Positions 7,405-15,576 of a stretch of DNA of 32,763 nucleotides are shown here, piece after piece. The position numbers were made by a program, and so were the translations under genes. Under the pieces are notes generated by a model. The model was not told the origin of the DNA, ran no database searches, and saw nothing but the letters and a program-made list of their open reading frames with translations. The DNA is from Clostridia bacterium (GTDB lineage Bacteria > Bacillota > Clostridia > Oscillospirales > UBA644): NCBI GenBank assembly GCA_017427285.1, contig JAFRTE010000023.1, positions 1-32,763 of the forward strand, in the 5' to 3' direction. The stretch's first letter is position 1. Every line of letters starts with the position of its first letter.

Positions 7405-10400
7405 TCAGTTTCCGTAATTCCAGGTAAGAATATTGTCTGTAAGACGGCATGCGATCGGGTCTCTGTCGTCCGCATCTGTTCGAACGGAGCTTACGAGTAT
7501 GCAGCCGCTTCCGCATTTTATATAAAACAGCGGCGTGCCGCCGTGGATCGAATAATCGGTCGGCTTGCCGATGTAGTTATGCCATTGCAGCGTTTCGCCC
7601 AGAGCGCAGATCGATTTGTCAAACCTGTCGGGCACATATCTGCCGTACGCTGCGTAGGGAACGCTTTTACCGTTGTCAAACCATCTGAGTCCGTCTTCGG
7701 GTATGCCGTTGAAAATAATGTTTTCCGGCGCGTTCATCGTAACTATTTCGGTGGCGTCCTCTACAAACTTTATGTCTTTCCCGCCGGTAAGCTCCGTGTC
7801 AAGTTCGCGCTGGTCAAGCATGACGACCGTTCCGCCTGCGCAGGCATAGTTATATACTTCGCGGGACCGCTCTGAGTCAAGTTTCTTTGCGACAACAAGC
7901 CGCATTGCGGTATTATCCGCCGTGGGAACGTCTTTTGAAACGACCGCCCGTATACGGTGCGTTTTCAGGAAAGACAGCGCATCGCCGTCGTCTTCAAGGC
8001 AAATTGCGCAGGCGTCCTTTTTCTGAGGAATTGACCAGCTTTCAGCTGCAATGAAAATTTCGTAGTCGTTTACCGATACGGTTTCTCCGTCGCTTACGGC
8101 TTTAAACTTAAGCGCGGCGTTTTGCGCTCCGTCGGGCAGAGTATCGGGAAGATGCAGAGTTACCGTGCGCGTTGCGGTTTCAAAATATCCGATACTGTCA
8201 AACGAAATACGCGCGGAAGCGATTATTCCGTCAGCAGTTTCTATCGAGGCTTCAACTTCGGGCGAATCGAGTATTTCGCGCTCGCGGTCGTCATTTATTA
8301 CGGTTACGGGAATATTTATATCTTTTCCCGCCTTAAAATGATGCGAATAAAGCTCTGCGCATACAAGTACGGGCTGATAAGCCATTTTCAGCCTTTTAGC
8401 GGAAAGCATAGGCTGAATGCGAAACGGGTCGCTGTGGTAGTAAAACCATGTTTCAAACGCAAAAAGCAAAATCCCGCTTACTCTTTCATGCTCAACTCTT
8501 CGGAACATTTCCGCAAGTCCTTTTATAAGGAAAGAATGGTTTTTCTGAAAATAGATCGGATCGTTATGCTCGTACGCCCTTTTTCCCGTTGTCGTCTGAG
8601 GCGTCTGATGCGAGTAAAGGTAGAAGCGGACCGCATGCCCGTCTTCGTCGCGTGTGTATCCGACCGATAATTCCTGTAAAATGCAAGGACGTCCCGGGAT
8701 AGTCTCGCGCCATCCGAAATCGCCGTTCATAAAATGGTAAAAGTCTTTGTCGTACCAGCCGTAATAGAAATGCGGGTCGTCTACGTCTCCGTCGTCAAAG
8801 CCGTATTTCTGTATTATCCGCTCGTAGCGTCCGTTTGCAAACGGGAAATTTAAATCGCGGCTCTTGGCGAGCGTAGGAGCTCTGTTGTATCCCGAATCGC
8901 AGACAAGCGGAATATCGGGGAATACTTCGCGGGCAACCTTCAGCCCGCCCTGAACACGGTACGCCTTTTCCCTTATCGTTTCATCGCTGCCGCGCGTAAG
9001 GTAAAAGTTCATTTCGTTATTCATCGTAATAAGAAAGAGCGACGGGCTGTTTCTGTGTCTTTTAAAAAGCGCTCTGAGCTCCGTTTTCCAGATTTCAAAC
9101 GAACGTTCGCTCGGAATATGCGAAAGCATAAGCCAGGGCCATGTCCCTTCGAGCGAAACGAGCATACCGAGTTCGTCCGCAGCGTCGTGCCATACGTCCG
9201 TCCACGGCGATGCGTGCGTGCGGGTTGCTATAACGTTGTTTTCAAGCGCAACCTCTATAAATCTGTGCGCCAGGCGGACGTCGTTTGGCTTGACGTGCGC
9301 CGGAAAATGGTTTCCACCTCTTATCCAGAGCGGTTTTCCGTTAAAAAGTATACGGCTTCCCGAAATCTCTACAGTACGAAAACCGACTTTTTCGGTATAT
9401 TTATCCGTAACAACGCCGTTTTCGGATATCATTACGGAAAGTCTGTACAGATTAGGTTTACCCGGCTCCCACAGTCTCGGGCTTACCTTCGGCGTCCGGA
9501 CCGTTTTTACGGTTTTTTCCCCTGCGTCAAGAGCAATATCGCATATTTCTCCGCCGCAGAGATATTCGCCCGTAACGGTATGGACAATCGAATAGGAAAG
9601 ATTGCCTTTGCGTGGAATTAGGTCGGCATTTTCAATGCTTATTTCTATCGCCGCGCCGTCCGTTTTCGGTCGGAACCAGAAGTTTTCCGTATGCAGTTTA
9701 TCTCTGATGATCAGCTTTACGGAGCGCCATATTCCGCCCGGATGATTTGAATAAAAGCCGTGAGGTATATCGTCCGTGTTGAAAGGACGGTGTTCGCAGT
9801 CCTTCGCAAAAAATTCGTCTTCTTCTGCGGACCTTGCTTTAGTGTAGTTTTCGTCAATGCTGCTTTCCGCAATTTTTATCTCTTCATCGCTTACAACACG
9901 GCTTACTTTTATTGCCAGTACGTTTCTTCCCGGACGGATGTTTGAGCTTGCGTCGATCTGCATAGGCGTGAACATACCGATGTTTTCGCGGATCTTTACT
10001 CCGTTTATATATATTTCGCTTACAAGCGCAATGCCTTCAAAATCGAGGGTCACGTTCTTATTTTCGATGCCTTCGGGCATATCGATATAGTGGCGGTACC
10101 ACGCGCACTGCGTTTCCTGATAGTCGAAAGTGTAATTCATTGAGCGGGAGAAAGCTTCGATCCAGTATGAGTCGCTCTGCCCCTTGTTCATTTTGCCGTC
10201 GGAAAAAGTTTCGCCCTCAAGCCATGCCTGAAGCGGGATCCAGCATTCGGGGACGTGCATTGTATGCGCTCGGCTGTCGTCGTAAAGCGGCAGCGACGGA
10301 TCGCCTTTTACTTCGTTTTCGGGAATAAAAAGCCATTCGCCTTCGAGCGACATCTCAGTCCTTCCGTCCGGAAGCGCGGGAACGGGGAAAGAACGGTAAC

Positions 10401-11010
10401 GCGCACGGTTTCGTATACGCAAAGATTCCTTTTCCTCTTTTGAAAGCGTTATCGTATGAAGGTAATCGGGCATCGCCGAAACTCCGTCAAGGGCATTGCC
10501 TTCACAGGACTGCAACGCAATATCTTTGTATTCTGTATAAACGTATCCGCCGCCGAAAGCGACCGTTCCCGAGCGAAACGGCGCGTCTTTGTCTTCGCAG
10601 AGTATTCTCGGCAGCGCTTCGTCCTGAAGATATACCGCAATTTTGCTTCCCGCGCATACGACTTTTATTTTATACCACGTTGCGGGCATAACTGAAAAGT
10701 CCAGCGGACAGAATGAAAGCATTTTGTCGTATCCGCCCGAACCGAGACGGGAAAGATACAGGTGGTTATGTCCGTCTCCGCGTAAAGCGACGGTATAGTA
10801 ATAATCTCTGCTGTATCTGCGGAAAGATGCCCATATTTCGGTCTTATGCTCCGATTCGGGCGATCTTGCAAAAAATACAAGCTCGAAATTTTCTTCGTCA
10901 GTATCCTTTTTTACCGCATATGCGTCTTTTATGCGTATTACTCCGTCCGAAAACGAGCAGTTTTCGGGAAAGCCGCATATTTCAAAGTTTTCTTCACTGA
11001 TATTGATCAT
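7405..11010 (-). CDS. GH2-family glycosidase with extra N- and C-terminal domains
   Basis: A 1201-residue protein, long for GH2 (most are 600-1050). Residues 1-170 look like a concanavalin-type lectin/DUF1080-like domain (TWYKIKVVCAGSKIAVYLQD). A GH2 sugar-binding jelly-roll (about 220-435, ECWIPLQAW, LDFEGIALVSEIYINGVKI) and an Ig-like domain (about 440-550) follow. The TIM barrel (about 555-880) has IRGGNHFPAHVKPNDVRLAH. Likely acid/base is Glu666 in TMNNEMNF and likely nucleophile Glu780 in CILQELS. The last 200 residues have a CAICLEDDGDALSFL to GGTVVMLDQRELD stretch that recalls a glutamine-amidotransferase-like domain. Substrate (galactoside, glucuronide or other) cannot be told. No signal peptide. 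The ATG at 11010 is chosen because AAAGGA sits 8 nt upstream and a longer start at 11094 would lie inside the promoter. Confidence 0.9.
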   Translation of the reverse strand: MINISEENFEICGFPENCSFSDGVIRIKDAYAVKKDTDEENFELVFFARSPESEHKTEIWASFRRYSRDYYYTVALRGDGHNHLYLSRLGSGGYDKMLSFCPLDFSVMPATWYKIKVVCAGSKIAVYLQDEALPRILCEDKDAPFRSGTVAFGGGYVYTEYKDIALQSCEGNALDGVSAMPDYLHTITLSKEEKESLRIRNRARYRSFPVPALPDGRTEMSLEGEWLFIPENEVKGDPSLPLYDDSRAHTMHVPECWIPLQAWLEGETFSDGKMNKGQSDSYWIEAFSRSMNYTFDYQETQCAWYRHYIDMPEGIENKNVTLDFEGIALVSEIYINGVKIRENIGMFTPMQIDASSNIRPGRNVLAIKVSRVVSDEEIKIAESSIDENYTKARSAEEDEFFAKDCEHRPFNTDDIPHGFYSNHPGGIWRSVKLIIRDKLHTENFWFRPKTDGAAIEISIENADLIPRKGNLSYSIVHTVTGEYLCGGEICDIALDAGEKTVKTVRTPKVSPRLWEPGKPNLYRLSVMISENGVVTDKYTEKVGFRTVEISGSRILFNGKPLWIRGGNHFPAHVKPNDVRLAHRFIEVALENNVIATRTHASPWTDVWHDAADELGMLVSLEGTWPWLMLSHIPSERSFEIWKTELRALFKRHRNSPSLFLITMNNEMNFYLTRGSDETIREKAYRVQGGLKVAREVFPDIPLVCDSGYNRAPTLAKSRDLNFPFANGRYERIIQKYGFDDGDVDDPHFYYGWYDKDFYHFMNGDFGWRETIPGRPCILQELSVGYTRDEDGHAVRFYLYSHQTPQTTTGKRAYEHNDPIYFQKNHSFLIKGLAEMFRRVEHERVSGILLFAFETWFYYHSDPFRIQPMLSAKRLKMAYQPVLVCAELYSHHFKAGKDINIPVTVINDDREREILDSPEVEASIETADGIIASARISFDSIGYFETATRTVTLHLPDTLPDGAQNAALKFKAVSDGETVSVNDYEIFIAAESWSIPQKKDACAICLEDDGDALSFLKTHRIRAVVSKDVPTADNTAMRLVVAKKLDSERSREVYNYACAGGTVVMLDQRELDTELTGGKDIKFVEDATEIVTMNAPENIIFNGIPEDGLRWFDNGKSVPYAAYGRYVPDRFDKSICALGETLQWHNYIGKPTDYSIHGGTPLFYIKCGSGCILVSSVRTDADDRDPIACRLTDNILTWNYGN

Positions 11011-11066
11011 CACATATGTCCTTTCTACCGGTTGCCGCAGCTGCTGCAAAGCGGCATTTCCGTTAC

Positions 11067-11094
11067 AGTATACCATAATTTCCCGAAATGTCAA
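11067..11094 (-). promoter_or_regulatory. Promoter of the GH2 gene
   Basis: On the minus strand TTGACA (11094-11089) and TATACT (11072-11067) are 16 bp apart, about 57 nt upstream of the start codon. A GC-rich hairpin (GCCGC at 11034-11038 with GCGGC at 11051-11055) lies in the leader between promoter and ribosome binding site and could be an operator or an mRNA structure. Confidence 0.78.
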
Positions 11095-11169
11095 CCCGAA
11101 AACGGTGAAACGAGCGAAATCTTTCGGCGCAAAAGCTACCGAATTTTTTGTGACGTTTTATCTTTTCTA

Positions 11170-11198
11170 TTGATAGAACAATTTGCGTATGATATAAT
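11170..11198 (+). promoter_or_regulatory. Basal promoter of the response regulator gene
   Basis: TTGATA (11170-11175) and TATAAT (11193-11198) are 17 bp apart. Transcription would begin near 11205, so the direct-repeat operator at 11210-11228 falls just downstream of the start point. Confidence 0.8.
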
Positions 11199-11209
11199 TT
11201 TACCGTGGA

Positions 11210-11244
11210 TTTTCAATCCGTTTTCAATGTTCGTATGCAATAAT
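11210..11244 (+). promoter_or_regulatory. Direct-repeat operator and second -10 of the response regulator gene
   Basis: Two copies of TTTTCAAT (11210-11217 and 11221-11228) repeat with an 11-bp period, the spacing typical of OmpR/PhoB-class binding sites. Exactly 10 nt after the second copy is AATAAT (11239-11244), a near-consensus -10 with no -35, as expected for an activated promoter. The same arrangement recurs at 13228-13262. I infer autoregulation by the regulator encoded directly downstream: the basal promoter upstream is blocked while this one is activated. Confidence 0.6.
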
Positions 11245-11267
11245 ATTTCCAAACGGAGGAATATGAC

Positions 11268-11951
11268 ATGAAATTATTGCTTGCCGAAGACGAAAAAAGA
11301 ATGAACCGCGCTCTCTGCGAAATAATGCGCCAGGAAGGGTACGACGTAACATCCGTTGATAACGGAGAAGACGCTCTTTACGAAGCGGAAAGCGGAATAT
11401 ACGACCTGATCGTGCTTGACGTTATGATGCCCGGAATGAACGGGTACGCCGTTGCGAAAAAGACAAGGGCTGCGGGCGTGCGAACGCCGATCCTCATGCT
11501 TACCGCAAAGGGCGAACTTGACGATAAAGTGGAAGGCCTTGACAGCGGAGCCGACGACTATCTTACAAAACCGTTTATGACAAAAGAGCTTCTTGCGCGT
11601 CTTCGTGCGCTTGCAAGAAGAAATATACCTACGGCGGACGGAAGTCTGACATACGAGGATCTTACGCTTGACGTCAAAAACGCTGTCCTTAAATGCGCAA
11701 ACGGGCAGAGCGTCCGTCTCGGAGAAAAAGAGCTTCGCATTCTCGAATATCTTATTTCGAACAGCGGACAGATACTCGGCCGCGAACAGATCGCTCTGAA
11801 AATATGGGGATATGAAAACGATTCGGAATACAACAACGTTGAGGTATATATGTCTTTTGCAAGAAAAAAGCTTGCGTTTGTCGAGTCCCGCTGCGAGATC
11901 AAAGCGGTCAGGGGGCTGGGGTATGAACTGAGGTGCCGTGATGTTTCGTAA
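11268..11951 (+). CDS. OmpR/PhoB-type response regulator
   Basis: A 227-residue regulator with an intact receiver domain (1-115): acidic pair Glu7/Asp8, phospho-acceptor Asp51 in VLDVMMPG, Thr79 and Lys101 in LTKPF. The C-terminal winged helix (about 125-223) has RLGEKELRILEYL, a recognition helix at NVEVYMSFARKKL and the closing IKAVRGLGYELR. It should be phosphorylated by the kinase encoded next, then bind direct repeats with 11-bp spacing. Start: ATG with CGGAGGA 6 nt upstream. It overlaps the kinase gene by 11 bases. Its own leader carries a candidate autoregulatory site, and a matching site lies upstream of the carbohydrate-binding-domain lipoprotein gene. Confidence 0.95.
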   Translation: MKLLLAEDEKRMNRALCEIMRQEGYDVTSVDNGEDALYEAESGIYDLIVLDVMMPGMNGYAVAKKTRAAGVRTPILMLTAKGELDDKVEGLDSGADDYLTKPFMTKELLARLRALARRNIPTADGSLTYEDLTLDVKNAVLKCANGQSVRLGEKELRILEYLISNSGQILGREQIALKIWGYENDSEYNNVEVYMSFARKKLAFVESRCEIKAVRGLGYELRCRDVS

Positions 11952-13224
11952 AACGAAATTAAAAATAGTATTTACAGTCGTTTTTTCTCTTCTCGCCCTG
12001 ATGATAGTTACCCTTACGACGATTTATCTTTCAAACAGGATAGCGATAAGAAACGAAAACGACGAAATGCTCAGAACATACCTTGAGCTTTACGGCGCGG
12101 AAGAGCCGCCCGAAGGTTTTGAATTCGGCGAAAAACCCGAAATCGACAACGGAAATCAGCCGACCGCTCCGCCGGATATGGAGCATGGCAGGGGACCGTT
12201 GAAAAACGAACCGAGATTCAGACTATCAACTTTTTATTCCGTTGAGTTTACGGAATCAGGCGAAGTGGCCGAGATAAAAAACGAAAACAACGCCATTCAG
12301 AGCGAAGATACGCTTCTTGAAATTGCGTCTTCCGCGGTAAAAAGCGGAAGGGAGAGCGGCTCCTCGGGTAATATTTATTACCGCATTGCCAAGCGCGGCG
12401 GGCGCACACTTGTAGCCATGATAGACGGAACGATAGACGACGGCAATCTTCGTCTTCTTTTCCGGCAAATGCTTATTATCGGCTCGGCTGCGGTAGCGGT
12501 CCTTCTTGTTGTGTCGGTCATTATCGCTCGCCGGATCGTCCGACCTCTTGAGGAAAACGACAAAAAGCAGAAACGGTTCGTTTCAGACGCGGGCCACGAA
12601 CTCAAAACCCCCGTTGCGGTCATATCGGCAAACAGCGAGCTTCTGAAACGGCAGATCGGCGAAAACGAGTGGCTTTCAAATATAGATTACGAAAATGAGC
12701 GCATGTCCGACCTGATCAAGCAGCTGCTTTCTCTTTCAAAGGCCGAAAACGGAGAGATCCCGAAAGAAACGCTCGATTTTTCAAAACTCGTAAACGGCGA
12801 AGTCCTTCCTTTCGAAAGTCTTGCGTTCGAAAAGGGGAAAAGCATCGCATCCGAAATAGAAGACGGAATTTACGCCGAGGGCAACGGCGGTCAGTTAAAG
12901 CAGCTTGTATCCATTCTTCTTGACAACGCCGTATCTCACGGCACGGACGACGAAATAACCCTTTCGCTCAAAAGCGAACGTCATTTTGCTGTCCTTGAAG
13001 TTGCAAACGGCGCAAAGGTGATTGACGAGGATCAGCTTACACATCTTTTCGACCGTTTTTACCGCGCCGACGGGGCAAGAGAGAATACGGACGCGCATTA
13101 CGGACTCGGACTTTCTATCGCTCAGGCGGTGACCGAGGCCCACAAAGGGCAGATACGAGCCGAATATAAAAACGGCAAAGCGGTGTTTACCGTTAAAATC
13201 CCGATAAAAAAACACGAAAATTAA
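11941..13224 (+). CDS. Sensor histidine kinase (intact partner)
   Basis: A 427-residue membrane kinase. A first membrane helix (9-30) is followed by an extracytoplasmic sensor of about 145 residues with a Pro/Gly/Glu-rich linker (PPEGFEFGEKPEIDN, TAPPDMEHGRGP) and then a folded part. A second helix (176-196) leads to the kinase core. The phospho-acceptor is His219 in SDAGHELKTPVAVI. The ATPase domain has the N box with Asn329 (LLDNAVSHG), a weakened G1 box (EVANGA instead of DNGxG), FDRFYR, and GLGLS at 388-392. The ATG at 11941 is preferred over the GTG three bases before it because GAGGTG lies 5 nt upstream of the ATG and only 2 nt before the GTG. The sensor resembles that of the second kinase at 15569. 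The ligand is unknown. Confidence 0.93.
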   Translation: MFRKTKLKIVFTVVFSLLALMIVTLTTIYLSNRIAIRNENDEMLRTYLELYGAEEPPEGFEFGEKPEIDNGNQPTAPPDMEHGRGPLKNEPRFRLSTFYSVEFTESGEVAEIKNENNAIQSEDTLLEIASSAVKSGRESGSSGNIYYRIAKRGGRTLVAMIDGTIDDGNLRLLFRQMLIIGSAAVAVLLVVSVIIARRIVRPLEENDKKQKRFVSDAGHELKTPVAVISANSELLKRQIGENEWLSNIDYENERMSDLIKQLLSLSKAENGEIPKETLDFSKLVNGEVLPFESLAFEKGKSIASEIEDGIYAEGNGGQLKQLVSILLDNAVSHGTDDEITLSLKSERHFAVLEVANGAKVIDEDQLTHLFDRFYRADGARENTDAHYGLGLSIAQAVTEAHKGQIRAEYKNGKAVFTVKIPIKKHEN

Positions 13225-13227
13225 ATA

Positions 13228-13262
13228 TTTTCAATCTTCTTTCAATTTCAGCGCGGTATAAT
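13228..13262 (+). promoter_or_regulatory. Direct-repeat-activated promoter of the lipoprotein/polyphosphate operon
   Basis: TTTTCAAT (13228-13235) and CTTTCAAT (13239-13246) repeat with an 11-bp period. A perfect TATAAT (13257-13262) follows after exactly 10 nt. There is no -35 hexamer at the right distance; the second repeat occupies that region, as in PhoB-class activated promoters. It starts 4 nt after the kinase stop codon. The match in sequence and geometry to 11210-11244 makes the upstream regulator the likely activator. Confidence 0.65.
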
Positions 13263-13331
13263 ATATGCAGAAAGAAGAAAATCCGTTAATCAAAACGGAA
13301 AAAGACTTATTGTGAAAAGGGGCGGACTCTT

Positions 13332-14954
13332 ATGAAAAAACTTACGGCATTGCTTATGGCAATTATTATTATGATATCGTTTGCGTCGTGCGGAGCGAAA
13401 ACTTCGCAGCCATCCACCGTTTCCGAAGCGGTCACGGATACTGTGATAAGCGCGCAGGAAGCAACCGGCGATTTCACGGTGACCACCGAGGACGGCTCGT
13501 ATACGGTTTCTGACGGCGTTTATACTATTTCATCCGCCGGAACATACACCTTGAAGGGCTATCTTGAAGGACAGATCATTGTTGACGCCGGCGATGACGA
13601 CGAGGTAATAATCGAGCTTTCCGGCGCTACGATAACATGCGGCGCAGATTCTCCCGTCAAGATACTCAACGCCGATAAAGTTGAGATCTCCGCAAAAAAA
13701 GATACGGAAAACGTTATCAACGATACAAGGACCCCCGGTTCCGGAGACGATAATCAGGGCAAAGGCGCAATTTACGCAAAATGCGATCTTAAGCTCAAGG
13801 GCAAGGGAACGCTTGTTATCAACGCGACATACAATAACGGCATACATACAACGAAGGATCTCGAAATAAAAAATCTTTCACTTAAAGTTACCGCTTACAA
13901 CAACGCTCTCAAAGGCGATGATTCAGTTACCGTAACAAGCGGAACGGTCGTTGCGATATCAACGAACGGAGACGGAGTAAAAACCGAAAACACTGATGTA
14001 AGCAAAAACGGAGTAACGAGAGGCGACATCGTGATTTCGGGCGGCACGGTCACCGTATATGCGGCGGGCGACGGTTTTCAGGCGGCGCATAACTTTGCGC
14101 TTACTTCCGCAGACGGAGAGATCCCCTCGGTAACGGTTTACACCGCTTCTTACAGCGGATATACGGCTTCTGACGCGGCAACAACGTCCTACAAAGGCGT
14201 AAAGGCGCAAAACGAGATAAACATTGAAGCCGGCGTCATCACGCTTCAGGCATATGACGACGGACTTCACGCAAATTACGGCGATTCTTTTGACGACGGC
14301 ACGGTCGGCAAAGGTAATATCAATATTTCGGGCGGCACCGTAACAATGGCGGTATACGCTCCCGCAAACAAGACCGCAGGCGGAAGACAGGGCCCCGGAG
14401 GATGGGGCGGTCAGCAGACGGTTATAGGCGCGGACGGCATCCATGCGGACGGCGAACTGAATATCTCAGGCGGACTTATCAATATAGACAGCGCATATGA
14501 AGGACTTGAAGCAAACGTAATAAACATTTCGGGCGGCGAAACTTACGTTGCCGCAAACGACGACGGCGTAAACGCATGCAAGGGAAGCGCAACGCCGCAG
14601 ATAAACGTCACGGGTGGATATCTTGACGTTACGGTATCTCCGAGCGGCGATACGGACGGCATAGACAGCAACGGCAGCTATACTCAGACCGGCGGCGTCG
14701 TTATCACAAGAGGTCCGGGCAGCGATATGGCGGCTGCGATCGACGCGGACGGCTCCGTGACCGTATCCGGCGGTACGCTGATAGTCCTCGGCTACGGAAG
14801 AGTAAATACGGGCGGAAACGTTAAATCCGTATCTCTTTCTCTTCACTCCGCAGGCAGCCACACCGTAAAAATCAACGGAACTTCCTATACGTTTACAAAC
14901 GCAAACGCATATTCTTCAACTTCATGCTACAGTGACGGCACGGTATCTTCCTGA
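13332..14954 (+). CDS. Secreted beta-helical 'carbohydrate-binding domain-containing' (DUF4353-like) lipoprotein
   Basis: This 540-residue protein begins with a lipoprotein signal peptide, with Cys20 in SFASCG as the lipidated residue, so it sits on the outer face of the membrane. After a short linker it is made almost wholly of repeats of the type 'INISGGTVT', 'DGIHADGELNISGG' and 'GDGVKTEN', the pattern of a right-handed parallel beta-helix, and matches the DUF4353 family named for a predicted carbohydrate-binding domain. A Gly-rich insert, GGRQGPGGWGGQQ (about 355-367), breaks the repeats. In related clusters it is often accompanied by a CotH-type kinase, but none is present here. The function is not known; glycan binding or surface attachment is the family guess. 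It is the first gene of the operon 13332-18171, driven by the direct-repeat promoter. Ribosome binding site AAAAGGGGCGG. Confidence 0.87.
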   Translation: MKKLTALLMAIIIMISFASCGAKTSQPSTVSEAVTDTVISAQEATGDFTVTTEDGSYTVSDGVYTISSAGTYTLKGYLEGQIIVDAGDDDEVIIELSGATITCGADSPVKILNADKVEISAKKDTENVINDTRTPGSGDDNQGKGAIYAKCDLKLKGKGTLVINATYNNGIHTTKDLEIKNLSLKVTAYNNALKGDDSVTVTSGTVVAISTNGDGVKTENTDVSKNGVTRGDIVISGGTVTVYAAGDGFQAAHNFALTSADGEIPSVTVYTASYSGYTASDAATTSYKGVKAQNEINIEAGVITLQAYDDGLHANYGDSFDDGTVGKGNINISGGTVTMAVYAPANKTAGGRQGPGGWGGQQTVIGADGIHADGELNISGGLINIDSAYEGLEANVINISGGETYVAANDDGVNACKGSATPQINVTGGYLDVTVSPSGDTDGIDSNGSYTQTGGVVITRGPGSDMAAAIDADGSVTVSGGTLIVLGYGRVNTGGNVKSVSLSLHSAGSHTVKINGTSYTFTNANAYSSTSCYSDGTVSS

Positions 14955-14979
14955 TATTGACAAAAGGGGGGAAAACAGA

Positions 14980-15576
14980 ATGCGAATTCTTTTTGCATCG
15001 CCTCACAGAGACCTGCTTGAGTGCTGCAAAAAACTGTTTGATCACGATCTCGGCGAAACAGTCACTGCGTTTGACGGAACTCAGGTGCTTTATCTGCTTG
15101 CAAAGGAAAGCTTTGACATAGTTATCCTTGACCGTTATATCCAGCGTGTTGACAGCAGAGAAATAACGGAGAGGGTACACCGCAAAAATATCCCAGTCGT
15201 TATTTTAACATATGATTCTTTAAGCGCACATATTCTTACCGAAGAGCCGGTACCGAATGCGTATCTTCCGTATCCTTTCGATTCGGAAAAAATCAGCGGA
15301 GTTATCTCAAACGTTCTCGCAAAAGCGGCAAGCGGCGAAACGCTCAAAGCCGGAAAGGCGGAGATCGAAGTTGCAAAATTCCGTATAAAAGACGGACCGC
15401 GCCTTACGGCGGACGAAATAGACGTTTTAAAGGCGATTGCCGAAGGCAAAAGCGTAGCTTCAAAAGACAGGGTGTTTATATCGTCGCTGAATGCGAAGCT
15501 TGCAAAGGCGGGGTCGGATACAAGAATAAAATACAGGGCAAAGAAAGGGTTTGAACAGGTGACGGAAAATGAATAA
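14980..15576 (+). CDS. Degenerate OmpR-type regulator (pseudo-receiver)
   Basis: A 198-residue protein that lines up with the response regulator at 11268 over its whole length but has lost key residues. Asp51 (VILDRYI) and Thr77 (ILTYD) remain. The metal-binding acidic pair is replaced by Ser7-Pro8 (FASPHR), and the conserved Lys is Tyr98 (YLPYPF). Normal phosphorylation is therefore unlikely. In the C-terminal part the start of a winged helix (RLTADEIDVLKAIAEG) and its recognition helix and end (VFISSLNAKLAKAG, IKYRAKKGFEQV) are kept, but about 20 residues in between are missing. The ATG at 14980 is used because AAAAGGGGG lies 8-10 nt upstream. It overlaps the kinase-like gene by 8 bases. 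It could be an always-on or always-off DNA-binding protein, or one controlled by a partner protein. Confidence 0.82.
   Translation: MRILFASPHRDLLECCKKLFDHDLGETVTAFDGTQVLYLLAKESFDIVILDRYIQRVDSREITERVHRKNIPVVILTYDSLSAHILTEEPVPNAYLPYPFDSEKISGVISNVLAKAASGETLKAGKAEIEVAKFRIKDGPRLTADEIDVLKAIAEGKSVASKDRVFISSLNAKLAKAGSDTRIKYRAKKGFEQVTENE

Noticed and set aside
9055..9621. A 188-codon open frame on the plus strand
   Set aside because: It is antisense to the catalytic barrel of the GH2 gene and shows no motif.
11008..11094. Upstream start of the GH2 gene at 11094
   Set aside because: The extra codons overlap the TTGACA/TATACT promoter, and the ATG at 11010 has a well-placed ribosome binding site.
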